Shown: positions 16,510-25,555, counted from the first letter of the stretch. The stretch: DNA of 64,000 nucleotides from Lachnospiraceae bacterium MA2020 (GCA_000746015.1 JQKK01000003.1:186001-250000); one strand, 5' to 3'. Notes: generated from the letters alone by a model not told the origin. Numbers and translations: made by a program.

Positions 16510-17067
16510 TTATTTTTTAGATTTTGTTTTCTTAGATTTTGAAGCTGATGATCTGGTCGTCTTTTTGGCTGTAGATGGAACTTCTATTTCAGAAGTTTCT
16601 GTTATTTCAGCTTCTTTTGGAGGCTCAATTTTTACTTCTGTTTCAGTGCTGACTACAACATCTTCAGTGTTGACTACAGCTTCGGTGTTTTCATCAGCGC
16701 TCACGTTGTCTGAACCTTCGAGAGATTTTTCATCAACTTTTGGATTCTCTTCGGGAGCGGTATCCTTTGAAGGCTCTTCTGCAGGTTTTATCTCCGGCTC
16801 AAGTGCGCATTCAAGTGTTGAAGCAGGTCGTGCGATAACCTTGGAGGATACCAGCCAGCCATGTTCTACCGCAACTGACTTTCCGGCGGAAAGTGCTGCA
16901 TTTACTGAGCCTACATCGCCGGTCACAAGTATCGTTGTCCAACCGTGGCCTTTTGCAAGAGTCTTTTGACGGATATGGACATTGGCAGCTTTAGCCATAG
17001 TGTCACCTACTGTTATTGCAGCTACAAGACCTTTTACTTCAAGCATACCTAAAGAATCTTTTAACAT
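16510..17067 (-). CDS. BMC-H shell protein with long acidic linker and lysine-rich tail
   Basis: A 185-residue shell protein. Residues 1-90 are a normal hexamer-forming BMC domain (GMLEVKGLVAAITVGDTM, then HIRQKTLAKGHGW). Residues about 92-165 are a low-complexity acidic stretch rich in Glu, Pro, Thr and Val, and the last 18 residues are strongly basic (KKTTRSSASKSKKTKSKK). EutK and PduK also carry C-terminal extensions, but they have folded domains; this one looks disordered. The acidic linker plus basic tail could recruit enzymes or nucleic acid. It lies 3 bases after the upstream flavoprotein-like gene. Confidence 0.88.
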   Translation of the reverse strand: MLKDSLGMLEVKGLVAAITVGDTMAKAANVHIRQKTLAKGHGWTTILVTGDVGSVNAALSAGKSVAVEHGWLVSSKVIARPASTLECALEPEIKPAEEPSKDTAPEENPKVDEKSLEGSDNVSADENTEAVVNTEDVVVSTETEVKIEPPKEAEITETSEIEVPSTAKKTTRSSASKSKKTKSKK

Positions 17068-17070
17068 GTT

Positions 17071-17691
17071 TTACCTCCGAATAATGTTCAATTTTTTATC
17101 TCTGATTATCTCGTTTGCTGCATAGCTTATGATACAGTCTTTATCAATATCGACCTGACTTCCTGCCGGCAGATTCATAATATTGGCGGCTACGAGGAAG
17201 GAAGATCTGTGAGAAGGATTTACAAGCTGATTTATCTCTACGATCCGCAATCCATACTCGGAAAGTTTTCTCTGATATGCCGAGAAAAGCTTCCTGTAAT
17301 TAAAGGATGTGATCTCTGAAAGTGGAGCCAGAGAGCTTTTTAGGATGATGATATCCCGTCCTTTCACAAAACAATCCTGCAAAAGTATACTTAATGGACA
17401 GTCTGCTATACCCTGAACGGCTTTTGCCTGAACATTGAGCGGAAGAGCAGTGATAAGAAGTGGAATACTGCGCTCACTCTTTAGGGCGTCCGTACAATTT
17501 GTGATGATCACATTAAACTCTGAATTGATGGCTTCACGTACTGCATCAGAATATCGATGAAAATCGCCTTCTTCGACTTCGACCAACAGAAGCTTTCTGG
17601 CAGGAGTATCCGGTTCACGTCTTAGATCATTGGAAGAGATACTTTCTTCTATAAGATCACGTATGAGTTTTTCAAGTTCATTACTGGTCAT
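17071..17691 (-). CDS. flavoprotein-like BMC protein with candidate encapsulation peptide
   Basis: A 206-residue protein. The first 17 residues (NELEKLIRDLIEESIS) form an amphipathic helix very like encapsulation peptides of microcompartment cargo, followed by a flexible RREPDTPA linker. The body resembles the PF02441 flavoprotein fold: an LLLVEV strand near the start, then LNVQAKAVQGIADCPLSI and GRDIIILKSSL, matching the segment that packs on the flavin in that family. It may be a lumenal flavin or electron-transfer protein; flavin binding cannot be proven from sequence. It lies between the PFOR and a shell gene. Confidence 0.5.
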   Translation of the reverse strand: MTSNELEKLIRDLIEESISSNDLRREPDTPARKLLLVEVEEGDFHRYSDAVREAINSEFNVIITNCTDALKSERSIPLLITALPLNVQAKAVQGIADCPLSILLQDCFVKGRDIIILKSSLAPLSEITSFNYRKLFSAYQRKLSEYGLRIVEINQLVNPSHRSSFLVAANIMNLPAGSQVDIDKDCIISYAANEIIRDKKLNIIRR

Positions 17692-17765
17692 ACCTATATA
17701 TCTATTCCTTTCATATCATTTTAGTTTTATTATCTGTTTTATAATTAGTAAAAATCTGAACAAAA

Positions 17766-20700
17766 TTAAGTAAGAAAACTATAGCTTCGCAGCTTATTCA
17801 GTATTTTGACTCTTTCAGCAAAGATATCTTCAATGTGCTTTGAAACATATTCCTTATCAAAACGACTTTCGGAAAGCATATATTCTTTTAATAGGTCTCT
17901 GTTTGGAGTGGCTTTATCCAAAATAAGTTTATTTTTATCGGAATCAGGGTTATAGCGATACAGATATCTAAAACCTGATCTTACGGCCATTATCTGCTCA
18001 TCGACATAGCTATTGCTTTCGTCTTTTTTTATGCCATGAAGTCTGCATGGACAGTAGGCGATCACTACTGAAGGTCCTTTGTGCTGAGCAGCTTCAGTGA
18101 TAGCATCAAAGGTCTGTTTTAAGTCTGCGCCTATGCAAACAGAGGCAACATAGACGTTATCTTTGATGATATATTGAAAAGCGATGTCCTTTGGCGTGCT
18201 CTTATTTAATGATCCCAATGGGCAGTCGGCGCCAAGTGGTGTCAAAGAGCTGTACTGCCCTCCGGTATTTGCATAGCTTCCGTTATCCAGTATCAGTATG
18301 TTAATGTCTGCATTATGATTTAACAGATAGTCAATTCCGTCTGAATCTATGTCAGAAGCCCATCCGTCGCCTCCTATGATCCATGTGACAGAAGATGTGT
18401 CGTCTTTAAGCCTCTGGCTTTCGGATATTCCTGCTCCAAATTCCGCATTGTTCTCAAAAAGTGAATTGGCAAAGGTTGGAGCATTACCATTTTCGTCAGT
18501 CTTATATGGGATATATGGATAAGTTCCACCCCATATGGATGAGCAGCCGGTCGCATTTGCTATGATAAGGCGACTTTTAAATATCCTTGTCAGTAGTGAA
18601 AGATAAGTGCTCTGAGCACAGCCGGCACAGCTGCCGGGAGACTCAAGGAGAGGTGTATTAAACCCGGCTTCTCTGACGTTTTTAGGAAGTGCATTTTTTG
18701 GAGTTATCTGATTTGTTTTATCTTGAAGCAGTTCCCAATATCTGGTCTCTTTTTCTCCATAATCTGATGATCTTGATGCAAATGTCTTTAGCGCTCCGGG
18801 TCTGCAAATGCTGCTGCAATTTTTACATCCAAGGCAGAAGTCTGGAGAAACCTGTATTCTGAAAAATTTGTTTTCAATGTCTTTTGATGGTATAGTCTGC
18901 ATGCCTTCAGGTAATTCCTCTTTTTCAAGGACAAATGCTCTTATTGCCGAGTGAGGACATTGATTTACGCAGGCATTACACTGTACGCATTTAGTCTGAT
19001 CCCAGACAGGGAATGACGTTGAAAGCATGGAAGGTGCAGCAGTAGTGTTTTTAAGTTTGCAGCTTCCGTCATCCATCTGCATTTTGATAATGTCTGATAC
19101 AGATATTGTTGATACGGTATCATTCATCTTATAGCTGCCATGTCCGATATATTCTTTAAGGCATCCGGCAGTGAGACTTAGCAGGATAGAATTATCATCA
19201 TTTCCATATTTTTTGCAGAAATGAGAAAGTGCCTCTGCAGACAATAGCTTTTTGCTCCTTTCTTCATTTCCTGCAGAAAGGACTACCAGAGCCGCCGTAC
19301 TCATGATCGTATTGATAAAAGGAGCACTTCCTATAAGCTCAGAAAACTTCACAGCGTCTATAAGATAGAACTTATAGGACGAAGGGAGTTTGTGCGCGTG
19401 CAGGTAAGACTTAAACCCTTCTCCATCTAAAGCTGTATTTATGATCATGATGGAATTGTTTTCTGCAATAGTCATAGCTTTAGGCAGATGCTCTATGGAA
19501 TACAGGACTGCTATATCGGATTTTTGAATCCTGTAGGAAGCATTTATATCCTTAGAGGATATGCGCATTTCTGAAGTAGTGATATTCCCTGATTTTCTTG
19601 CATCATAGTAGGACTTACATTGGATATGAGCTCCGCTTTCTGCTATGACCTGAGCCGTAGTGCGGCATGCACTTACGGCACCTTCACTTCCGCAGGCATA
19701 AAAAACCATTTCCTTACAGTTCTTTTTGTGGGTTCCACTTTTATATATTCTTTTTAAAGAAGTATGATTGTGATCATCATTTATCCCTAAGCTGAATCTT
19801 TTGATAGGGGATGGTTTATTCATTTCGTTGAAGACTGCGCGTATATCGGCATCGGTAGTATCTTTGGATGCCAGTCCATAGTGTCCACCGATGACTTTTA
19901 TATGTCTGTCATATTGATAAAGGGTATTTACAACATCAGACATTAATGGCTCATTTGCTGCAGCTACATCTTTACAACGGTCAAGCACAGCAACATTGCG
20001 AACACTTTTTACGAGCAGAGAATTAAGTCTTTCTGATGGAAAAGGTCTGAAAAGATGAAGATTGATGCAGGCATTGTTTCCAGACATTTTCTCATCGAGG
20101 ACTTCACATATAGTACAGTTGACAGAACCGATGGAAACGATAACGCTGTGTGGGAATTTTGAACCATGATAATCTGCAATGGAGGTTTTGCTCTCAAACT
20201 TTTTATTCAGTCCAATCAATATGTCATCTAACCGATCTGGTATATCTGTATAATAGCCGTTTGAAGCCTCCTGAACTTCAAAGAAGATATCAGGCCCTAA
20301 AGCCGGCCCGTACAGTCTATCCTTTTTAATAGAAGTATTTCTAAAAGATTCTGCATTTTCGAGTGTTTTTTCATCATGCAGATCTTCATATGAAGGTACT
20401 TTGATATCTCTTAATTCGTGACTTGTATCAAAGCCGTCAAAGAAGTGTATGACAGGAAGACGGCATGCTAAAGCCAGCTTATGAGCGGCTGCCGACATTA
20501 TCATAGCTTCCTGGACACTTGACGATGCGAGGATTATGGCACCGCAGCCTCTTACTGCCATGATGTCTGAATGGTCTCCGTATATGCTCAGTGCATTTGT
20601 TGCAACCGAACGTGAAGCAACATGGATGACAGCCGGAAGATGTTCTCCTGCAAGTCGGTATAAAACAGGCAGCATTAAAAGAAGACCTTGCGACGAAGTA

Positions 20701-20948
20701 AAGGTAGTGGCAATGCTTCCGCCGCGGAGCAGTCCGTGTAGCATTCCTCCAACTCCTTTTTCAGATTGCATGGTATATATAGAAGGAACTTTTCCATAAA
20801 TATTCTTTTTTTGATCTTTGATCCACTTTTCGCAATGCTCTGCCATCGGAGTGGAGGGGGTGATCGGATATACACAGAAAGCGTCACTGAAAGCGTAGGC
20901 AGAATACGCTGCCGCTTCATTTCCGTCCAATACTTTATTTGTGATCAT
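17766..20948 (-). CDS. pyruvate:ferredoxin oxidoreductase-family enzyme in the BMC operon
   Basis: A single-chain 2-oxoacid:ferredoxin oxidoreductase of 1060 residues, about 100 shorter than typical NifJ/PFOR. Domains in order: pyrimidine-binding (VYPITPSTPMAEH), domain II with MQSEKG, the gamma-like domain (YYDARKSGNITTSEMR), a two-cluster ferredoxin domain (CVQCNACVNQCP, CLGCKNCSSICRP), and the TPP domain (CAGCAQS, ATGCSSIWGG, GGDGWASDID, YANTGGQ). All cluster and TPP motifs are present, so it should be active. It makes acyl-CoA, CO2 and reduced ferredoxin, or the reverse. It appears to be the first gene of the leftward BMC operon, starting with an AGGAGC site. The substrate is uncertain. 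Confidence 0.85.
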   Translation of the reverse strand: MITNKVLDGNEAAAYSAYAFSDAFCVYPITPSTPMAEHCEKWIKDQKKNIYGKVPSIYTMQSEKGVGGMLHGLLRGGSIATTFTSSQGLLLMLPVLYRLAGEHLPAVIHVASRSVATNALSIYGDHSDIMAVRGCGAIILASSSVQEAMIMSAAAHKLALACRLPVIHFFDGFDTSHELRDIKVPSYEDLHDEKTLENAESFRNTSIKKDRLYGPALGPDIFFEVQEASNGYYTDIPDRLDDILIGLNKKFESKTSIADYHGSKFPHSVIVSIGSVNCTICEVLDEKMSGNNACINLHLFRPFPSERLNSLLVKSVRNVAVLDRCKDVAAANEPLMSDVVNTLYQYDRHIKVIGGHYGLASKDTTDADIRAVFNEMNKPSPIKRFSLGINDDHNHTSLKRIYKSGTHKKNCKEMVFYACGSEGAVSACRTTAQVIAESGAHIQCKSYYDARKSGNITTSEMRISSKDINASYRIQKSDIAVLYSIEHLPKAMTIAENNSIMIINTALDGEGFKSYLHAHKLPSSYKFYLIDAVKFSELIGSAPFINTIMSTAALVVLSAGNEERSKKLLSAEALSHFCKKYGNDDNSILLSLTAGCLKEYIGHGSYKMNDTVSTISVSDIIKMQMDDGSCKLKNTTAAPSMLSTSFPVWDQTKCVQCNACVNQCPHSAIRAFVLEKEELPEGMQTIPSKDIENKFFRIQVSPDFCLGCKNCSSICRPGALKTFASRSSDYGEKETRYWELLQDKTNQITPKNALPKNVREAGFNTPLLESPGSCAGCAQSTYLSLLTRIFKSRLIIANATGCSSIWGGTYPYIPYKTDENGNAPTFANSLFENNAEFGAGISESQRLKDDTSSVTWIIGGDGWASDIDSDGIDYLLNHNADINILILDNGSYANTGGQYSSLTPLGADCPLGSLNKSTPKDIAFQYIIKDNVYVASVCIGADLKQTFDAITEAAQHKGPSVVIAYCPCRLHGIKKDESNSYVDEQIMAVRSGFRYLYRYNPDSDKNKLILDKATPNRDLLKEYMLSESRFDKEYVSKHIEDIFAERVKILNKLRSYSFLT

Positions 20949-21292
20949 TTTGGGCTCCTATATAGATAGTATTAGGGTAATTTACTACAACAATTCTAAC
21001 ATTCAATATCTCTCAGCAGTTACGACTATAATCCTCTGAAAATTGTAAAAAATTGTAGTAACTGTCAATTCAAATATTTTAAAGTAATTGTAATTTTTAC
21101 CAAATTTAGTTCAAAAAATTCCTATATTCCTTAAATACTTCCAAAATATAAATTTTTAGCGTATTTCAAAAAACACCACTAACAGTTCAGATTATTATTC
21201 ATAAAAAATACAGCGGCTAAATTAAAATGTTCACATAGGCAAGTCGATTTCTTATGAGGTACAAAAAACAAGAAAGGGAAGGTTAATTAAAA
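20949..21292. promoter_or_regulatory. divergent regulatory region of the BMC locus
   Basis: This 344-base AT-rich gap separates the leftward PFOR operon from the rightward dehydratase operon. It holds an inverted pair TTACTACAA (20982-20990) and TTGTAGTAA (21053-21061), nested with CAGTTAC (21017-21023) and GTAACTG (21058-21064). A TATAAT lies at 21027-21032 without a good -35, as expected for an activator-dependent promoter. These repeats are candidate sites for the AraC-type regulator. The remainder shows nothing else recognisable. Confidence 0.5.
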
Positions 21293-23878
21293 ATGAAAAC
21301 TTATACAGTCCATCCGGGATTCACAACTCCAACAGCCAGGATTCCTAAACTGAAGGAAGCTATCATGAGCTCAAAGCCAGCTATCGAAGCTGAAAGAGCA
21401 ATGCTTGTTACAGAGTCTTACCAGCAGACAGAGTCAGAAGCTGTAGTACTCAGACATGCAAAAGCTTTTGCTCATGTTCTTGAGAATTTACCAATAGTTA
21501 TCAGAGATAACGAGCTTATCGTTGGTACAGCTACAAAGGGATCAAGAAACTGCCAGATGTTCCCTGAGTTTGGTTTCCAGGGCCTGACAGAGGAGTGGGA
21601 TACAGTTGCAACAAGATCTGCTGATCCTTTCCAGCTTTCACCAGATGTAAGAGCAAAGCTTGAGTCAATAGTTCCATATTGGAAAGGAAAGACAACAAGT
21701 GAGCTCGCAATGCGTCTCATGAGTGATGAAGCAAAGAAGGCTATTGAGAATGGTTTCATTGCAGCTGGTAACTATCTTCAGGGTGGTGTAGGACATATAG
21801 CTGTAGATTACGGCAAAGTACTTAATAAAGGTATCAGAGGAATCTTTGATGAGATCATTACAGCAATGCAGAATGCTGATAAGAAAGATCCTGAATGGCT
21901 TAATAAGGAGCAGTACTACAAAGCATGTCTTATCGGATGTAAGGCTGTTATCACTTTTGCAAACCGCTACAGCGCAAAGGCAAAGGAACTTGCAGCTTCA
22001 TGTTCAGATCCTGTAAGAAAAGCAGAATTGAACAAGATCGCAGAAATCTGCGCAAGAGTACCTGAATATCCGGCACAGAATTTCTATGAGGCATTGCAGT
22101 CATTCTGGTTCATACAGCTTACAATTCAGATTGAGAGTTCAGGACATTCGATCTCACCTGGACGTTTTGACCAGTACATGTTCCCATTCTATGACAGAGA
22201 TGAGAACATTACTCAGGATGAGGCTCAGGAGCTTCTTGACTGTCTGTTCATTAAGTTCTCAGACCTCAATAAGCTCCGTGATATAGGCACAGCTACAGCA
22301 TTTGCAGGATATCAGCTCTGGCAGAACATTAACTGCGGCGGTCAGACTCCTGACGGAAAAGATGCTACAAATGCAATGTCATATATGGAAATAGAAGCAA
22401 TGGCTCATACCATGATGTACATGCCTTCTCTTTCAATCCGTGTATGGAGTGGAACACCTGATGACTTCCTTATCAAAGCATGTGAGCTTGCAAGAATGGG
22501 CGGCGGACAGCCTGCATTCTACAATGATGAGGAAATCGTACCTGCAAAGGTAAACAGAGGTGAATCACTTGAAGAGGCAAGAAACTATGCCGTTATCGGA
22601 TGTGTAGAGCCTGCAACTCAGGGTAAGGAATTTGGCTGGCATGATGCCGCACTTTTCAATCTTCCTCTTGTTCTTGAAGTTGCAATGAATAATGGTCGTC
22701 TTCACGGCGAGCAGATCGGTCCTAAGACTGGTGAATTCAAAGACTTCAAGTGCTTTGATGAGTTCCTTGAGGCATATAAAGAGCAGATGAGATACTTCGT
22801 ATCACTTCTGGTACGTGTAGACAATGCTGTTGACTATGCTCACATGCAGCTCGGAAGACTGGCATTTGTTTCAACACTTGAAGATGACTGTATCGCAAAG
22901 GGCAAGACTCTTGAAGAAGGCGGTGCTAAATATAACTTCACCGGACCACAGGGTATCGGTGCTGCAAACGTAGGTAATGCACTCTTTGCAGTAAAGAAGC
23001 TTGTATTTGATGATAAGTCTTTGAGCCTTGAAGAGCTTAAGGAAGCTATCGATCATAACTTCGGTAAGCCTGAGGGAACAGAAAACGTAACGGTTGCAAG
23101 TATTACTTCGACACCTTCAAATGTTGCATATGACAACGTCCTTGATGCAGTGAAGAAAGTACTTGGGGAGTATTCAAACTTTGATGTATCAAAGATAGAT
23201 GTTGATGCTATAACAAGCAGAGTTGCCGGAACAACAGCAGCTTCAGCTCCTGCAGCAACTGGCAAAGAAGCTCGTTATCAGCAGATTCATGACATGATCA
23301 TGGCTTGTCATAAGTTTGGTAATGATGAGGATGATGTTGATGAGTATGCACGTATCGGTACAAGATGTTACTGCGAAGAGCTCGAGACATATCCTACACC
23401 AAGAGGCGGTATCTTCAATGCAGGTCTCTATCCTGTATCCGGAAACGTTCTTCTGGGCTCATTCATAGGAGCTACTCCTGATGGACGTTATAAGGGCGAG
23501 ACAATCGCAGATGGTGTTTCACCAACCAGAGGAACTGATGTAAATGGTCCTACAGCAGCATCCAACTCTGTTGCAAAGCTTGACCACTTCATCGCTTCAA
23601 ACGGTACACTTTACAACATGAAGTTTTCACCTTCTGCAATGGCTGGAACAGAAGGAGTACGTAACCTTGCATCACTTATCAGAGGCTATTTCGATAGAAA
23701 GGGCGGACACGTTCAGTTCAACGTTATCGATAGAAAGACTCTTCTCGATGCACAGGCTCATCCTGAAAACTATCGTGACCTCATTGTCAGAGTTGCAGGA
23801 TATTCAGCACAGTTTATCGCACTTGATAAGACAGTGCAGGATGATATCATCTGCCGTACAGAATTTGACAGATTTTAA
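21293..23878 (+). CDS. glycyl-radical diol dehydratase (propane-1,2-diol/glycerol dehydratase type)
   Basis: An 861-residue glycyl-radical enzyme. The thiyl Cys437 and Glu439 lie in GCVEP; the radical Gly836 lies in VRVAGYSAQF. Substrate-site motifs GGVGHIAVDYGKVL and ESSGHSISPGRFDQYM match B12-independent propanediol and glycerol dehydratases rather than choline lyase or pyruvate formate-lyase. It should dehydrate 1,2-propanediol to propionaldehyde (or glycerol to 3-hydroxypropionaldehyde) inside the shell. There is an Ala/Thr-rich linker near residue 650 (TTAASAPAATG). The activase follows by 26 bases. No sugar-phosphate aldolase is present, so the diol is presumably taken up or made elsewhere. 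Confidence 0.88.
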   Translation: MKTYTVHPGFTTPTARIPKLKEAIMSSKPAIEAERAMLVTESYQQTESEAVVLRHAKAFAHVLENLPIVIRDNELIVGTATKGSRNCQMFPEFGFQGLTEEWDTVATRSADPFQLSPDVRAKLESIVPYWKGKTTSELAMRLMSDEAKKAIENGFIAAGNYLQGGVGHIAVDYGKVLNKGIRGIFDEIITAMQNADKKDPEWLNKEQYYKACLIGCKAVITFANRYSAKAKELAASCSDPVRKAELNKIAEICARVPEYPAQNFYEALQSFWFIQLTIQIESSGHSISPGRFDQYMFPFYDRDENITQDEAQELLDCLFIKFSDLNKLRDIGTATAFAGYQLWQNINCGGQTPDGKDATNAMSYMEIEAMAHTMMYMPSLSIRVWSGTPDDFLIKACELARMGGGQPAFYNDEEIVPAKVNRGESLEEARNYAVIGCVEPATQGKEFGWHDAALFNLPLVLEVAMNNGRLHGEQIGPKTGEFKDFKCFDEFLEAYKEQMRYFVSLLVRVDNAVDYAHMQLGRLAFVSTLEDDCIAKGKTLEEGGAKYNFTGPQGIGAANVGNALFAVKKLVFDDKSLSLEELKEAIDHNFGKPEGTENVTVASITSTPSNVAYDNVLDAVKKVLGEYSNFDVSKIDVDAITSRVAGTTAASAPAATGKEARYQQIHDMIMACHKFGNDEDDVDEYARIGTRCYCEELETYPTPRGGIFNAGLYPVSGNVLLGSFIGATPDGRYKGETIADGVSPTRGTDVNGPTAASNSVAKLDHFIASNGTLYNMKFSPSAMAGTEGVRNLASLIRGYFDRKGGHVQFNVIDRKTLLDAQAHPENYRDLIVRVAGYSAQFIALDKTVQDDIICRTEFDRF

Positions 23879-23904
23879 AAAATAAATAAAAGGAACAGAT
23901 TTGA

Positions 23905-24669
23905 ATGGATATCGATTACGAAAAACGGGCATGTGTCTTTAACATTCAAAGGTTTTCTGTTCATGATGGTCCCGGAATACGCACGATCGTATTCATAAAA
24001 GGTTGTCCGCTGAGATGTAAATGGTGCTTTAACCCGGAGTCTCAAAACCCGGATCCTGAAGCTGGATATGGGGAAATGATGAGTGTCAGAGAGGTCTATG
24101 AAGAGATTAAAAAAGATCAGGTGACATATCGTCGTTCCGGTGGAGGTATCACATTCTCTGGGGGAGAAGCGCTGACTCAGCCGGACTTCCTTGAGGAAAT
24201 CATACATGTTTGTCAGATGAATGGCTGGAGTACCGCAATAGAGACTACAGCCTGTGTTTCCGAAGATATTCTCAGGCGGATAATACCTCAGCTTGACTAT
24301 GTAATGATGGACTTAAAGGCCATTCCGCCGGATGTTCACAAGGCGGGAACAGGAATGAGTAATGAAAAGATACTCGAAAATGCATTTCTGGTAAACAGTC
24401 TTGCAAAAAAACTTGTAGTAAGGGTACCTGTTATCCCCGGGTTTAATTACAGCGAAGAACAGATCTTATATATTGCAAAATTTTCCAAATACCTTGATAA
24501 GGTGGACACGATTCACCTGCTACCGTACATGACAATGGGTAAGAAAAAGTATGAACTGCTCGGAAAAACGTATGAACTTGGAGATACAGAGCCACTACAT
24601 GAAGAAGACCTGGAAAGTCTGAAAGAAATTGTTATCAATAATGGATTTAATTGCGTGATAGGAGGATAG
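23905..24669 (+). CDS. glycyl-radical enzyme activase (radical SAM), short form
   Basis: A 254-residue radical SAM activase that installs the glycyl radical in the dehydratase encoded just before it. The SAM-cluster motif is CPLRCKWC; SFSVHDGPGIRT and GGGITFSGGEAL are family marks. Activases of diol and choline enzymes normally have a ferredoxin-like insert with two extra 4Fe-4S clusters between the CxxxCxxC motif and MSVEEV. Here only about 14 residues separate them (NPESQNPDPEAGYGE to MMSVREVY), so the insert is absent, as in pyruvate formate-lyase activase. Confidence 0.88.
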   Translation: MDIDYEKRACVFNIQRFSVHDGPGIRTIVFIKGCPLRCKWCFNPESQNPDPEAGYGEMMSVREVYEEIKKDQVTYRRSGGGITFSGGEALTQPDFLEEIIHVCQMNGWSTAIETTACVSEDILRRIIPQLDYVMMDLKAIPPDVHKAGTGMSNEKILENAFLVNSLAKKLVVRVPVIPGFNYSEEQILYIAKFSKYLDKVDTIHLLPYMTMGKKKYELLGKTYELGDTEPLHEEDLESLKEIVINNGFNCVIGG

Positions 24670-24671
24670 AG

Positions 24672-25469
24672 ATGCAGGATGATATTCTAGAGAAGATCCG
24701 CGCAGAGATAGATAAGAGTCTTGTAAGCGGATGTGATAAAGGAAAGGGAAAGTATGAAAATATGAATAGCTCAAAATGTAATCTTACAGAGTTTGTAGGT
24801 GCAAGCAGTGTTGGTGATACTATCGGACTTGTTATAGCCAATGTTGATCCTCAGCTTCTTGACGCAATGAAAGTTGAAAAAAAGTATAGGTCGATCGGTA
24901 TCATCGGCGACAGAACGGGTGCAGGACCACATATTTTTGCAGCTGATGAGGCTGTAAAGGCTACAAATACAGAGATCATCGCAATCGAGCTTCCAAGAGA
25001 TACAAAGGGCGGAGCAGGACATGGCTCACTCATTATCTTTGGTGCAGATGATGTTTCAGACGTAAGACGTGCGGTTGAAGTTACTCTTGATGAAGTAAAT
25101 AACAGGGTGTTTGGCGACGTTTACGGAAATGAAGCCGGACATGTAGAGCTTGACTACACAGCTCGCGCAAGCTATGCATGCAATAAGGGCCTCGGTGCTC
25201 CTCTTGGCAGATCCTTTGGTACTATCGTAGGTGCTCCTGCAGCAATCGGCCTTGTTATGGCTGATACAGCATTGAAGGCTGCAAATGTTGAGGTTGTTTC
25301 ATACTGCACACCAGGAAATGGAACAAGTTTCTCAAATGAGGTAATATTGAATGTTTCCGGTGATTCAGGAGCAGTAAGACAGGCTGTTATCGCAGCAAGA
25401 GAAGTAGGCATCAAGCTTCTCAGCACACTTGGTTCAGAGCCTGTAAACTCACAGCCATCATACATTTAA
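24672..25469 (+). CDS. pduB: BMC trimeric tandem-domain shell protein (PduB-like)
   Basis: A 265-residue BMC-T protein with two tandem BMC domains (TEFVGASSVGDTIGLVIANV, and GTIVGAPAAIGLVMADTALK). Three copies form a pseudohexamer tile with a gated pore. The ATG at 24672 follows GGAGGATAGAG and starts MQDDILEKIRAEI. The 30-residue N-terminal extension resembles that of PduB, where it links shell to cargo. An internal ATG at MNSSKCNLTEFVG could give a shorter PduB'-like form. An earlier in-frame ATG at 24651 would overlap the activase and is less likely. Confidence 0.9.
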   Translation: MQDDILEKIRAEIDKSLVSGCDKGKGKYENMNSSKCNLTEFVGASSVGDTIGLVIANVDPQLLDAMKVEKKYRSIGIIGDRTGAGPHIFAADEAVKATNTEIIAIELPRDTKGGAGHGSLIIFGADDVSDVRRAVEVTLDEVNNRVFGDVYGNEAGHVELDYTARASYACNKGLGAPLGRSFGTIVGAPAAIGLVMADTALKAANVEVVSYCTPGNGTSFSNEVILNVSGDSGAVRQAVIAAREVGIKLLSTLGSEPVNSQPSYI

Positions 25470-25473
25470 TGAA

Positions 25474-25503
25474 TATAAGCCCAATTATAAATTTGGGCTT
25501 ATA
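25474..25503 (+). other. perfect hairpin between the two rightward shell genes
   Basis: Eleven-base arms TATAAGCCCAA (25474-25484) and TTGGGCTTATA (25493-25503) enclose an 8-base loop. No T-run follows, so it is not a standard terminator. It could be an RNA processing or stabilising element that sets different levels of the trimer and hexamer tiles. Confidence 0.6.
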
Positions 25504-25555
25504 GATATAGTGGAAGACGAATAGAAGATTTGTAACTGTTTTAGGAGGTATTAAA

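Noticed and set aside
21293-23878. Choline trimethylamine-lyase (CutC) as the identity of the glycyl-radical enzyme
   Set aside because: The GVGHIAVDYGKVL and SSGHSISPGRFDQ motifs are those of diol/glycerol dehydratases. The BMC gene set alone would not have decided it.
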